Below, piece by piece: positions 33,543-43,413 of a DNA stretch of 64,000 nt. Source of the DNA: Rariloculus sp965263005 (GTDB lineage: Bacteria > Pseudomonadota > Gammaproteobacteria > Steroidobacterales > Rariloculaceae); contig NZ_OZ253579.1 of assembly GCF_965263005.1 (NCBI RefSeq), forward strand, positions 1,612,001-1,676,000, in the 5' to 3' direction. The translations under genes and the position numbers were made by a program. The notes under the pieces were generated by a model. It was not told the DNA's origin. It ran no database searches and worked only from the letters and a program-made list of their open reading frames with translations. Numbering within the stretch: position 1 is the stretch's first letter; every line of letters begins with the position of its first letter.

Positions 33543-35105
33543 ATGAGTTCAAATACCAATGGTAGGAATGGCGAAGCGAAAGAAGTCCACATCAGAACCG
33601 GAGCCGACTACCTCAAGGCGCTCAACGATGGCCGCCGGGTTTTCGTAAACGGTCAGCGCATTGAGAACGTTGCAACCTACCCGCTGACACGGGAATACGC
33701 CAATACGGTCGCTTCCTGGTACGACGCGCATCATGATCCGGAATACCGGGACATCATGACGTTTGTGGACAAGCACGGTGTGCGCCGCGCCAAGACATGG
33801 TTTCTGCACAGAAACAAGGAAGAGCTCGAGTCCAGGCGGATATATCACGACACGGTTTGCAGAATGTTCGGCCGCTCGTTCTTCGGGCGAATGCCGGACG
33901 TCAACAACGCCATTTTTCTGACTTACATCGATGACCCTAAGCCGTGGGAAGAAAACACTCGCGGCTACGATGCAACCGGATTTGCAGACAACATTCGCAG
34001 TTTCTGGGCAAAGATGATCGACGAGGACATCAATCTCGCACCGGCAGTCATCGATCCCCCGGTGGATCGATCACGTCCCGAGGCGGAGGCGGAATCGCCC
34101 AACTGCCGCGTAGTCGAATATCGCGACGACGGCGTTGTGATCGATGGTGTCAAGGCAGTTGCTACCGGAACCATATTCGCGGACTGGCTCATGGTCGGTG
34201 TGTTCTGGCGTCCCGGCATACCGGATGATCAGGTGATGTATCTCGTGATGCCGGTGAACACGAAGGGCGTCACGGTGCTGTCACGCGAGTGCGTGTCGCG
34301 CCCGGATGTGTCGGAAGAAGAGCACCCGCTGATTGGTCAGGGTGACGAGCTCGACAACGCAATCGTGTTCGACAATGTATTCGTGCCGCGTGAATACATC
34401 TTTCACCTGGGTAATCAGGAACATGCAAAGCACTATCCGCAGCGCCTGTTCGACTGGCTGCACTGGATCGATCTGATTCGGTTCGGGGTAAAGACGGAAC
34501 TGATGGCCGGGCTGGCCTTGCTGGTCGGCGACGGTTCCGGGCTGCTGAAGATTCCGGCTACTGCAAGCCGCATCGCAGACATTATCCGTTTCCGCGAGAC
34601 TATTCGCGCCTTCAATGTCGCAGCCGAGGCCACCGGGTTCACGACGCCGGGAGGGATGTACAAGCCCAATAACGTTCAGCTCGATTTCGGGCGCGCGTTC
34701 TATCAGCAGTATTCAAAGGACATAATTAACGAGTTGGTCGACCTGAGCGGCCGCAGCGCAATCATCCAGCCGGCGGCCAGTGACTTCGATGAGTTCGGAG
34801 ATTTGCTCGACAAGATGCTGTGCGGTGCCTGGAAGGACGGCAAGCAACGCCTCAAGGTATTTCGTGTAATCCGCGACATGTTCCTCAGTGACTGGGGCGA
34901 CCGCGGCCGCATGTTTGACCAGTTCAACGGAACGCCGCTCAACACGATACGCATGCTGACGATGCATCGTACGGAGTTTCAGCCCAATGGGCCGATGACC
35001 GCGTTCGCTCGCGAGGTCTGCGGAGTTCCGTTGGTTGAGGGGCAGGGCACCGTGAAAGAACAGGTGGCCGCTTACGTTCAGGCGCAGGACGCCAAGTCTG
35101 ATTAA
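33543..35105 (+). CDS. HpaB-like flavin-dependent aromatic hydroxylase (large component)
   Basis: About 520 residues from the ATG at 33543; an upstream GTG at 33498 is possible. It matches the 4-hydroxyphenylacetate 3-monooxygenase large-component family: an N-terminal segment with RTGADYLKALNDGRRVFVNG and YANTVASWYDAHHDP, a middle acyl-CoA-dehydrogenase-like barrel with NAIVFDNVFVPREYIF, and a helical C-terminus. These enzymes use FADH2 from a separate reductase to ortho-hydroxylate phenols or related rings. No HpaC-like reductase is in the window. Substrate unknown. It is intact, unlike its neighbours, and followed directly by a thiolase fragment on the other strand. Confidence 0.88.
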   Translation: MSSNTNGRNGEAKEVHIRTGADYLKALNDGRRVFVNGQRIENVATYPLTREYANTVASWYDAHHDPEYRDIMTFVDKHGVRRAKTWFLHRNKEELESRRIYHDTVCRMFGRSFFGRMPDVNNAIFLTYIDDPKPWEENTRGYDATGFADNIRSFWAKMIDEDINLAPAVIDPPVDRSRPEAEAESPNCRVVEYRDDGVVIDGVKAVATGTIFADWLMVGVFWRPGIPDDQVMYLVMPVNTKGVTVLSRECVSRPDVSEEEHPLIGQGDELDNAIVFDNVFVPREYIFHLGNQEHAKHYPQRLFDWLHWIDLIRFGVKTELMAGLALLVGDGSGLLKIPATASRIADIIRFRETIRAFNVAAEATGFTTPGGMYKPNNVQLDFGRAFYQQYSKDIINELVDLSGRSAIIQPAASDFDEFGDLLDKMLCGAWKDGKQRLKVFRVIRDMFLSDWGDRGRMFDQFNGTPLNTIRMLTMHRTEFQPNGPMTAFAREVCGVPLVEGQGTVKEQVAAYVQAQDAKSD

Positions 35106-35108
35106 GGC

Positions 35109-35423
35109 CGGCATTGACTCTACACCGTACAGATCCTGCAGCACGCGGTTCACGAAACGCCAACCGATGGTGGTGTCGTGCGTCTGCGTGATGCGGGAGA
35201 AAGCGTACTCGGCCTTGCCGATCACGAATGGCGCACGTGACATGGACTCCACACCGCCTGCAATCACCAACTCGAGTTCCCAGGTCCTGATCCCGCGGCT
35301 GGCGCTGCCCACCGCGTCCATTCCGGATCCGCACAGTCGGTTGATCGTTGCGGCAGGCACGTCGGGCGGCAGTCCGGCGAGCAGAGCCGACATGCGTCCC
35401 ACGTTACGGTTGTCCTCGCCCGC
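35109..35423 (-). pseudogene. Thiolase internal fragment
   Basis: About 105 codons read AGEDNRNVGRMSALLAGLP, INRLCGSGMDAV (catalytic Cys region) and VIAGGVESMSRAPFVIGK, the N-terminal domain of a PcaF/AtoB-type acetyl-CoA acetyltransferase. Both the first ~45 residues and everything after ~150 are missing; the open frame continues antisense into the hydroxylase gene, which is meaningless. It is a decayed fragment whose end abuts the hydroxylase stop. Confidence 0.8.
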
Positions 35424-35777
35424 GTCGGCCGAGTCGCACCGTCGCGGCGATACGGTCTCCACGTTCATGCTCACTGCCGAGCAGACTGAAGGCCGCTACA
35501 GCATCGTTCAGGATCATCGGCGACGAGAACGTGCGCGCTGTGATGATCTACGAACCGGCAGGATACGAGCGTGGTTACTTTCGGAGACAGGCGCTTACGG
35601 CGGAGGAGCGCCAGAGTTTATTCCCGGGTCCCAAATTTGGCCCTTCCGGTTCCTGCAGCGCGTGTAAAGTGTTTCGACGCTAAAAGAACCACGTAGCGTT
35701 GCTCATCGAAGATGCGGGCCGAAAACACGAGCGCCGGACGTCTCATCGACGCCCGGCGCCCACAGACTGCGCAGATT
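35424..35777. other. Intergenic stretch without recognisable gene
   Basis: About 350 bases between the thiolase fragment and the 3' end of the secreted protein gene. Short frames exist on both strands but none has recognisable content. Confidence 0.45.
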
Positions 35778-37568
35778 CTAGTGACGATACTGCGTAGTGA
35801 TGTCGTCGAGTTCGAGCTGCTGGCAGTGGCCGCGCTCAACACCGATCAATCTGCCATCACGGCCGCCGCCGCCGCCACCGCCGCCGGTGGTCATCAGCAT
35901 CGGGTTCAGTTCCCAGGGATGTAGCAGCACCTCGGGATCCTCGACGGTCACCTCGTACAGCATCTGATCGCCCTGCCGCGTGAATCTTTCGGTGACCTTC
36001 ATGTCCTCGGAGTGAAAGAAGCCGCCGCGCGCGAGCCAGGTCGCCGGCGTAAAGCCGACCGATTCGATCACGAGCGTGTCGCCTTCCCAGTGGCCGACTG
36101 AATGACCCGTGTACTTGGTCTGGATGAGCTGCCTTTCGTCCAGCTCACGGCCGTCGGTTGCGATTACGCGGAAGTCCGAATAACCGCCACCGCCATCGCC
36201 GCCGCGACCATACAGTAAGGTGATGTCGCCTTCGGTTTGGAAGATCCGCCCGGGCGCTCCCTGCCGCGGAAGCCCCATCGGCTGACAGGTCATGATCGGA
36301 TCGTACAGGTTCGTCCACATATCGAGATAAATAACCTCGTCCCAGTGCTCGGGCCGGTAGAGCGGGCGATTCGGCCCGAAGCGCGAAGCGGCTTCGAATG
36401 CGAAATCAATCGTCTGATTCCACCGCGTGCTGCAACCCTCGAGTTGAGTCGGTGCGCAACGGCGGCTGCCATAGCGCCAGATGAAGAACTTGCTGCCGCT
36501 TCTCCAGTTACCGGTCAGGTCGGGTCTGCCATCAGCCAAACGCGGCGTTGGCACGGTGGAATCGAGCACCGGCGCTTCCTGGTCAGGCCCGTACATCGCC
36601 ACGGCCGCTGTGGCGGGGCCCACGCTCGCCGGCACCGGCACGACAACGTAGACACTGCCCGTTTCCGTCTGGATCGTAGTCAGATCGCGAAGGACTTCGC
36701 CGTTTTTGCTCTCCGTCATTGTGCCGGCCATATAGACTTCGATCAGATGCAGCGGATTGTTGTAGTCGTCATAGTCGCTGTAAGTGAACTCATAGGTATC
36801 GCGACCGTGCATGACGACAACGGATTCGGTCATGAAGCGATCGTCGAGCCGGGCAACGGCCGTGGCGCCGTCGACCCCCGGAATCGGGAAGGAGATGACC
36901 GGGGTATCTCCGTCCCAGGTCACAGACGTTTCGCCGATCGTCGAGGTACCCTCCTCGAGCAGCCCGCCGGGATTGCGCCACACTCTGCGCAGCGGGATTC
37001 CGGCGCCTGCCAATGCTGCCTTGGGTGCGCCGTATGGGCTGGCCCAGAGACGAATCATGCGTTCTTCGAGGGTATCCGGCATCGGCGTGGCCGCACCTTC
37101 GCTTGCCACGAGACCGGCACCCGGTCTGTCTTCATCCCAGGCGTACTCGCCGCCAAGGACCTCGATGTTGGAATACGTCTGACCATTCGGCAGCGTGCAT
37201 TCAATCTGGGTGCGGTAGCCGGGTTGCTGGTAATTGGCACTGATGCGGTATCCCGACGTGCCGAGCTCGCCCTCCCGGGCGGTGTCCTCGAACGGCGTGA
37301 CCGCACAGGCCTGACCGTTTACCTGGATCGTGCCTTCAGCCCGGTACTCGAGCGTGACCATTAGCTCGTGCTCCTCGATGCCGCGCAGCATGCCCATGTG
37401 CCAGGGCCAGTTGACCAGCACCGACTTCAAATCGGTGGCTCCCGGTTCCGGCGTGTACAGTTCCGGAGGCTGGCCACCGAACTGAGCGTTTGCCGAGAAC
37501 GATACACCGATAGCAAGTGCCACTGAAGTGGCGATCGATTTCCTAATGATCCCCTTGTCCAAGGCCAT
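35778..37568 (-). CDS. Large secreted protein with DUF6152-associated C-terminal domain
   Basis: About 596 residues from the ATG at 37568, chosen because AGGGG sits at a good distance; a start at 37574 is also possible. A Sec signal peptide is visible (SIATSVALAIGVSFSANAQ). The C-terminal ~200 residues (DPIMTCQPMGLPRQG, TGHSVGHWEGDTLVIES, VTERFTRQGDQMLYEVTVEDPE) are homologous to the C-terminal part of the fused protein at 39024-40100. A Gly-rich stretch lies near the end (TTGGGGGGGG). Function unknown; predicted periplasmic or outer-membrane-associated. It is 34 bases downstream of the DUF6152 gene and probably co-transcribed with it. Confidence 0.8.
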   Translation of the reverse strand: MALDKGIIRKSIATSVALAIGVSFSANAQFGGQPPELYTPEPGATDLKSVLVNWPWHMGMLRGIEEHELMVTLEYRAEGTIQVNGQACAVTPFEDTAREGELGTSGYRISANYQQPGYRTQIECTLPNGQTYSNIEVLGGEYAWDEDRPGAGLVASEGAATPMPDTLEERMIRLWASPYGAPKAALAGAGIPLRRVWRNPGGLLEEGTSTIGETSVTWDGDTPVISFPIPGVDGATAVARLDDRFMTESVVVMHGRDTYEFTYSDYDDYNNPLHLIEVYMAGTMTESKNGEVLRDLTTIQTETGSVYVVVPVPASVGPATAAVAMYGPDQEAPVLDSTVPTPRLADGRPDLTGNWRSGSKFFIWRYGSRRCAPTQLEGCSTRWNQTIDFAFEAASRFGPNRPLYRPEHWDEVIYLDMWTNLYDPIMTCQPMGLPRQGAPGRIFQTEGDITLLYGRGGDGGGGYSDFRVIATDGRELDERQLIQTKYTGHSVGHWEGDTLVIESVGFTPATWLARGGFFHSEDMKVTERFTRQGDQMLYEVTVEDPEVLLHPWELNPMLMTTGGGGGGGGRDGRLIGVERGHCQQLELDDITTQYRH

Positions 37569-37602
37569 GATCATTTCCCCTGTGTATTGTTGGAAGTAAG
37601 TC

Positions 37603-37995
37603 CTATTCGACCTCGAACTCGATCGTGCGCTCGTCCGACAACGTGATCGACCGAATGAAGCCCAATGGTCTGCCGTTGCGGGCCGGGAAATACGTGATGG
37701 TGACCTCATCGCCGGCAATGACCGTGTTCGGGCCGTCACCACCGAATCCGAGGCTCGACAGTGTGTTTGCCGAACCCGTCGTTAATTCCCATTCGGTCGT
37801 CGTGCCGTCGTCATTCGGCACGTCGAGCGTCATCACCCCGTGGGGGTTGATGAACTCGACCTTCTGGATGACGCCGGTCACCTCTCCCGAGCCGCGGATA
37901 TCGTAGACGGCTGAGAGAGAGTGATGCGCCAACAATGTGCCGCTGGCCAGAAGCCACCCGGAAAAGATGGCTGTTCCCAAGGACCGCTTGATCAT
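37603..37995 (-). CDS. DUF6152-like periplasmic protein
   Basis: 130 residues from the ATG at 37995. The signal peptide runs from IKRSLGTAIFSGWLLASGTLL and is followed directly by AHHSLSAVYDIRGSGEVTG, the start typical of DUF6152 proteins, and by VEFINPHGVMTLDV. The compact beta-rich domain resembles an OB fold by eye. Function unknown. It sits upstream of the large secreted protein on the same strand; the same two modules are joined in one chain at 39024-40100. Confidence 0.8.
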   Translation of the reverse strand: MIKRSLGTAIFSGWLLASGTLLAHHSLSAVYDIRGSGEVTGVIQKVEFINPHGVMTLDVPNDDGTTTEWELTTGSANTLSSLGFGGDGPNTVIAGDEVTITYFPARNGRPLGFIRSITLSDERTIEFEVE

Positions 37996-38204
37996 TTCGT
38001 TAGCCCCCAAAAGTTTGTCGGCAACTGTTTGGCCCGCCTGCGAGCTGCCTCGGACGGGTACACATTTTTGGGAGAGTACCACCCGTCCCATCCAGCGACA
38101 ATCGCGCGGGGCCAATATGCGCATGGGCACAGGAACACTTGACAACTCAGGGCCATAAGTAGGAAAAATGGCCAACGCTGAAACCTTGGAGCCGGCAATC
38201 GGTC

Positions 38205-38783
38205 ATGCGAGCCTTAGTTTCATCCGCCGTCATCTCGCTGGGATTGACCCTGGCAATATTGCCGCAATACGGTCGATCGCAGTCCGACCGGGACTTTGTA
38301 TTCACCGACCTCGACGGGCATCTGGTCGTCAGATTCGCCGGCACCGGAGCTACAGGCCTGGACTCGTCACAAATCGACGAGATATCCAATGCCGAGTTCT
38401 CGAGCATGGTTCACGACCGCCTGCGTGCCGACCTGCTATTCGAGGATGAGCCTCGCGACGCCGAATGGGCCTTGTCGATGGAGCCGCAGATCGAGCAACA
38501 CGTCAAACATGCCGGTCCCGACTTCTCTGACCTCTTTGTCGAATGCCGCGCAGCCTCGTGCCGCGTCATCATGGAGCAGCCCTTGCACCGGACCGTGCCG
38601 GAGCATCAAGCCGTGCTCGAGACCGTCCAGGAATCCCTGGAGGCCTTCATCGCAACCCGTCGGCAGCACTTCGAGCCGGTTTTCATGATTACGGCCTACT
38701 ATCAGGAGTCCGAGACATCGCATATCAAGGCGTTCCTGCGTAGAACCGAACACGCACTACCGGACCGGCCAGCCGGCGGATGA
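38205..38783 (+). CDS. Secreted protein of unknown function with a CRAASC motif
   Basis: 192 residues. The signal peptide spans ~1-25 (VSSAVISLGLTLAILPQYG). The mature part has one Cys pair, FVECRAASCRVIME, likely a disulfide, and is otherwise charged. This ECR-x-x-C arrangement is seen in many small gammaproteobacterial periplasmic proteins of unknown role. Read divergently from the DUF6152-like gene. Starts at ATG 38205; no better start is evident. Confidence 0.7.
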   Translation: MRALVSSAVISLGLTLAILPQYGRSQSDRDFVFTDLDGHLVVRFAGTGATGLDSSQIDEISNAEFSSMVHDRLRADLLFEDEPRDAEWALSMEPQIEQHVKHAGPDFSDLFVECRAASCRVIMEQPLHRTVPEHQAVLETVQESLEAFIATRRQHFEPVFMITAYYQESETSHIKAFLRRTEHALPDRPAGG

Positions 38784-39023
38784 ATCGGCATCATCGGCAG
38801 CAGAGACTACGACGATGCTGTCGCCACTCAAAACCGAAGTCGGCCGCGCAAGCTCATACGACGATTTGGTTAAGTTCTGACAGTGTCTGTCAGATCAAGT
38901 GCGGACTAGTACAATTTATAGATACAGTCGCCGTAGTCTCGAACCACGCGGGCGATACGAACAACGTGGCCGCCAAACGCGCGTGCAACATTAGTTAACA
39001 TCCCGGGCTGAACGGGCAAACCC

Positions 39024-40100
39024 GTGAGCCGGATTGTCGGAGACGCAACGAAACTGAACAGAGACTTGATTCTCCCTATCGGCGCTGCAGCGATGGGCCT
39101 ACTGCTCGCTCTCCCCGCGCTAGCACATCACTCCACGGCCGAATACGACAACGACGTCTTCAGCGAAGCCGAAGGCACGGTCGTCGATGTTCTGTGGCGC
39201 AATCCACATGTCCGTTTGACCATCAGCACCGAAGCATTCGACGGTGAAACCGAACAGTGGGAGCTCGAAGGCATGGGTGTCATGCGCCTCGACCGGGCTG
39301 GCATGCCACGAGACCTGATCGACGTCGGCACGACGGTCCGATTCGCCGGAAATCCGTCGACGCGCCGCAGCCGCCATATGTACGTGACGAACGTATTGAT
39401 GCCCGATGGTCAGGAGATCCTGCTGCGGACGACCGCCGAGCCGAGATGGTCCGAAAACATCGTGAGCATTGATCGCCAACCCATCGATCCGCGGCCAGCC
39501 ACATCCGATCGTCCGCGAGGCATCTTCCGCGTCTGGGTTCCCTCAGCCAACGAGCCGCCAGCGTGGGCGGCCGATCCCCCGTTGACGGCATCCGCCCGCA
39601 GAGCCCGCGACGCTTACGACCCGGTCGTCGACGATCCCCTGCTCGCCTGCACGCCGCCCGGTATGCCGCGAGTCATCTCTCGCAGCGGCGGTCATCCGAT
39701 TCGCTTCATCGAACGTGAGGACGACATCGTTCTCCAGAACGAGTACTTCGGCCTCGATCGCGTGATCCACATGCAACCCGGTATCGACCTCGGCGACCGT
39801 GAGCCGACGCCGTTGGGGCACTCGGCCGGCCGCTGGGAGAACGGCGCGTTGATCGTCACGACGACCGGGATCGATTGGCCCTATTTTCAGCTCTATGGCC
39901 TTGAGGGTGTTCCACAAAGTCCGGCCATGGAGATCGTCGAGCGCTTCACGATGACCGAGGCCGAAGACGAGCTCAGCTACGATCTGACGGCGACCGATCC
40001 TGCAGTGTTTACCCGCCCAGTCATCGCGGAGGGCTACGTGACCTTTCGCTGGCGTCCCGGCCTCGAGTTTCTGCCCTATGAGTGTGTGATCAGGCGTTAA
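39024..40100 (+). CDS. Fused DUF6152-like plus C-terminal domain secreted protein
   Basis: 358 residues starting with GTG. The signal peptide ends at LALPALA and is followed by HHSTAEYDNDVFSEAEGTV, a DUF6152-like domain to about residue 125. A linker and a C-terminal domain with LLACTPPGMPRVISR, LGHSAGRWENGALIVTTTG and ERFTMTEAEDELSYDLTATDP follow, matching the C-terminal region of the 35778-37568 protein. It thus joins in one polypeptide what is two genes on the opposite strand next door. Function unknown; predicted periplasmic. Confidence 0.8.
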   Translation: MSRIVGDATKLNRDLILPIGAAAMGLLLALPALAHHSTAEYDNDVFSEAEGTVVDVLWRNPHVRLTISTEAFDGETEQWELEGMGVMRLDRAGMPRDLIDVGTTVRFAGNPSTRRSRHMYVTNVLMPDGQEILLRTTAEPRWSENIVSIDRQPIDPRPATSDRPRGIFRVWVPSANEPPAWAADPPLTASARRARDAYDPVVDDPLLACTPPGMPRVISRSGGHPIRFIEREDDIVLQNEYFGLDRVIHMQPGIDLGDREPTPLGHSAGRWENGALIVTTTGIDWPYFQLYGLEGVPQSPAMEIVERFTMTEAEDELSYDLTATDPAVFTRPVIAEGYVTFRWRPGLEFLPYECVIRR

Positions 40101-40104
40101 CCGA

Positions 40105-40566
40105 CTAGCTTGCCGGGCTCGTTCGCCGGGGAGCCTGCCTCGACGCCGTCATCAGTGTGACGTTGGCGTGGTTGCCGGGACCAAGCAGACCCGTGCCCGA
40201 GTTCATCGCGAGCTTCTGTCGAATGGGCCCGTTCACGACCTGCATGAAACCGAAGGAGTTCGTGGATCTCACCGTGCCCGTTCTATCGCGGCCCTGAAAG
40301 GCTTCGAGGCTCGCAAGCAGCACCGGTAAGTGCTCCGGCGCGTATCCCGCGAGCACGGCGTTCACGGCAACCTTCTCGATCGTCGCCTCGAGCCGCGCGG
40401 GCGGCATCGCCCTTGCGACAACCTCATCGGGCGAGTGGCTCGTTCCAGCGAGCATGGCCTCCACGCGCTCGATCACATAGGATGCACGCTCCTCATCGGT
40501 CAGCGGCGCAGTGAACCTCGTCGACCGAGGAGCTCTGCGCAAGGACCCCGGCGGTGGACGGAGCAC
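40105..40566 (-). pseudogene. UGSC-like family protein, truncated
   Basis: The frame contains ATIEKVAVNAVLAGYAPEHL and VVNGPIRQKLAMNSGTGLLG with GPGNHANVTLM. It resembles a widespread family (EATVEKIAINAVMAG...VNGPIR.ELGINSG) found near UGSC proteins. The expected segment between LLASLEAF and VVNGPIR is shortened and the C-terminus is missing, so it is a damaged copy. No start with a good ribosome-binding site is visible. Confidence 0.5.
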
Positions 40567-40900
40567 GAGTTATTCGGTGGTGGCGGGCGCCCAAGTGAAT
40601 CGATAGCGCGCTGGCGCTGGCCCTCTCCGTCCATGGCCATCCAGCGTGAGCCGCCTTCGTTCGATTGAGCTTGCGGTCACACTTGCACGCAGCTTCCATG
40701 AAAAGCATGGGTTTCAGGCTGTGAATTTCGGAACCAGCCCTGCACCCGAATCGGCTCCTGACGTCGAATACCATTGGCGGCCGTAGCTTGTCGTCCGGCT
40801 GATCTGCCGGATCTGCCAGCGCACGATCCGGACGCACTACGGAAAGTTTCGTCAACCCGAGTAACATGTGGCGCCGCAGGCCCGTCCTGGAGAAGATCTC
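40567..40900. other. Intergenic stretch without recognisable gene
   Basis: About 330 bases between the UGSC-like remnant and the metallo-beta-lactamase-fold gene. No recognisable gene or repeat; it ends with GGAGAAG ahead of the ATG at 40901. Confidence 0.45.
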
Positions 40901-41926
40901 ATGTACATGAAATCGCTGCGAAACGTCTGTTCGATCGGTATCGCTCTGGTGTCTCTCGCCGTGTCGGCCCAACCACCCGGCAGACCAATCGAACTGACCA
41001 TTACCGAGACCCGCGACGGGCTGCATGAGGTCAGGACGGGATCCGGTGTCTCGCCGGTATTTGTCTTCCTTGCGACCGACGAGGGCATTGTCGTGGTCGA
41101 TCCCCCCAACCCGACGGCCGGCAACCTCCTGAAGCAGGAGTTGGACGAACGGTTTCCCGGTCAGCCCGTCCGCTACGTGGTGGAGAGCCACTATCACTGG
41201 GACCATGTGGGAGGTACGCGAATATTCGCGGACACCGCGGAGTTCATCGCCCACGAGAACATGGCCGTGTTTCTGACCGGTACGTTGACCGAGGCTCCGC
41301 CGCCGGGCAATACGCGGGACACGGACGGCGACAACCGGCTTTCCAGGGAAGAAGCGCTCACCGGAACACGCGCCAATTTCGACCGCTTCGATACGAACGA
41401 AGATGACTTTCTGACCCCCGAGGAACTCAACGCCGACATCCAGCCGCCGACGGTGCTCTTCTCGGACGAGTATGAGATCGAGATCGGCGGCTATCGAGTC
41501 CAGCTTCTTTGGGCTGGAAATCGCCACTCGAACGATCTGATTGACGTCTACTTTCCGGACCACCGGGTGCTGTTCGCCGGCGACTACGTCTGGATCAACC
41601 GGATGTGCTGCAATTTCGCCTATGACGAGCGGCCCATGTCGGTCTGGATCGAGTCGCTGCGCGCACTTGAAGAGCTGGATTTCGACATCCTGATCAACAG
41701 CCACTTTGCCTCCGGCACAAAGGAGGACCTCGTCGCGTTTCGAGTCTGGCTGGAGACGCTGGAGGCGGCGGTCAGTGACGGCATCGCTGATGGAATGACG
41801 CTCGAGCAGATGCAGGAACAGTTCACGTTCGATGCGTACAGCGACTGGGCGGGATATGAGCAACAGTTGCCGACCATGATCGAGTCGGCGTTCCTGAGCT
41901 TGACGCGGTATTCGGGTGGGCCGTGA
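40901..41926 (+). CDS. Secreted metallo-beta-lactamase-fold hydrolase with inserted EF-hand pair
   Basis: About 341 residues from the ATG at 40901. Short signal peptide (CSIGIALVSLAVSA). The MBL metal site is seen as SHYHWDHVGG, then GNRHSND, LFAGDYV and INSHFASG. Between the first and second metal motifs two calcium-binding EF-hand loops are inserted: DTDGDNRLSREE and DTNEDDFLTPEE, about residues 142-186. The protein is probably a calcium-dependent periplasmic hydrolase; the substrate is unknown. The stop overlaps the beginning of the DUF3883 fragment reading, showing that foreign DNA joins exactly at its 3' end. Confidence 0.87.
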   Translation: MYMKSLRNVCSIGIALVSLAVSAQPPGRPIELTITETRDGLHEVRTGSGVSPVFVFLATDEGIVVVDPPNPTAGNLLKQELDERFPGQPVRYVVESHYHWDHVGGTRIFADTAEFIAHENMAVFLTGTLTEAPPPGNTRDTDGDNRLSREEALTGTRANFDRFDTNEDDFLTPEELNADIQPPTVLFSDEYEIEIGGYRVQLLWAGNRHSNDLIDVYFPDHRVLFAGDYVWINRMCCNFAYDERPMSVWIESLRALEELDFDILINSHFASGTKEDLVAFRVWLETLEAAVSDGIADGMTLEQMQEQFTFDAYSDWAGYEQQLPTMIESAFLSLTRYSGGP

Positions 41927-42150
41927 TGGGGAGGCTGCTCGCCGAGGATCATCCCGACTGTTTCTGGCTTTACGTGGTGACCAACTGCGCGAGCGCGCCC
42001 GAACTCCAGGAACCGATCAAGGACCCGGCTCGCTTCCCCTGGCATGAAGTCACCAAGGTTCAGCACTACTGGCTGGACGTCAACGCCATGACGCAGCCGA
42101 TGGAGATTCGGGACGACGCGGCCTCCTATCGCGGGAGGGACAAGCCTTGA
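41923..42150 (+). pseudogene. DUF3883-helicase, C-terminal remnant
   Basis: The frame reads FWLYVVTNCASAPELQEPIK, then DPARFPWHEVTKVQHYWLDV, a sequence I recognise as the extreme C-terminus of SNF2/DEAD helicases carrying DUF3883 in restriction-like defence islands. The whole helicase is missing; only about the last 65 codons remain. Its stop overlaps the TTG start of the next gene (TTGA), preserving the original gene coupling. Confidence 0.7.
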
Positions 42151-43406
42151 CGAAGCCCACCGCGAAATCCGCGGCGCGGGAGGAGCGGTACCAGTCGGTC
42201 TTGGACGATGTGGCCGGCCTCATCGACGCGGCCCGGCGCTCCGCAGCCCGCTCGGTGAACGCCGTTATGACCGCCGCCTACTGGATGGTCGGACGGTACA
42301 TCGTGGAGTTCGAGCAGTCAGGCGAAGAAAGGGCCAAATACGGCGCCGCGCTCATCAAGAGGCTTTCGGATGACTTGACACAGCGGTTCGGGCGCGGCTT
42401 TGGAGCCGTCAATCTGAGCCAGATGAAGAGATTCTATCTGGCGTGGTCGCCCGAACGGATTCTTCGGACACCGTCTGAAATTTCGTTGCCCGAGACTGGA
42501 CGGCCAATCGATCCAGCAATTCTTCAGACAGCGTCTGAAAAATTGGAAGGTGGCGAGCATCTGCCATCAGCTTCGGCAGAATCCTCGCTGGCCGGCGTCG
42601 CCTCACGCTTTCCGCTACCGTGGTCCGCCTATGTGCGGCTACTCTCGGTCAAGAACATGCGTGCCCGGGAATTCTACGAAACCGAGGCGTTGCGCGGGGG
42701 ATGGTCGGTACGCCAACTTGACCGTCAGATCGATTCCCAGTTCTACGAGCGCACCGCTGTGTCAAAGAACAAGGCTGCCATGCTCACCAGAGGGCAGAAG
42801 GCGCGGGCCGAAGACGCAGTTCTTCCCGAGGAGGAAATCAAGAACCCATTCGTGCTCGAATTCCTCGATCTAAAGGACGAGTACTCCGAAAGCGATCTGG
42901 AAACAGCGTTGATTCGTCGCTTGGAGATCTTCCTCTTGGAACTGGGCGGGGACTTCTGCTTCATGGGCAGGCAAAGGCGTCTCCGCATCGGCAACGAATG
43001 ATATCGGGTCGATCTGCTGTTCTTTCACCGGAGACTTCGATGCCTGGTGGTCATTGACCTGAAGATCGGCAGGTTCACTCATGCCGACGCCGGACAGATG
43101 CACCTCTATCTCAACTACGCCCGGGAGCATTGGGTCCACGAGAATGAGAATCCGCCCGTGGGTCTGATTCTCTGCGCGCATAAAGACGAAGCCGTTGCCC
43201 GGTACGCGCTCGAAGGGCTGCCGAACAAGGTGATGGCAGCCGAGTATCGAACCACTCTGCCAGATGAGGAACTCCTGGCTTCGGAAATCGAACGCACACG
43301 GGAGACGCTGGGCGCGAGCGGCTTGTTGCCTGGCAAGACGGCGAAGACCGGGCCGAAGACGAAGCGCGGCGACGTCAGGAAAGGCAGGCGCAAGAAAGCT
43401 AGATGA
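42147..43406 (+). pseudogene. YhcG/DUF1016-like PD-(D/E)XK nuclease interrupted by one TGA
   Basis: TTG start with GGGAGGG upstream. Codons 1-284 give a DUF1016 N-terminal domain (AYWMVGRYIVEFEQ; VNLSQMKRFYLAW) and linker; a TGA at 42999-43001 stops the frame. In the same frame the nuclease domain continues with YRVDLLFFHRRLRCLVVIDLKIG, containing the D...D-x-K catalytic core, down to 43406. The position of TGA normally holds Trp in the family (GDEWYR), so a single TGG-to-TGA change explains it. Recoding is less likely. A short internal duplication (ILRTPSE / ILQTASE) lies around residues 107-132. Confidence 0.8.
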
Positions 43407-43413
43407 GAACCTC

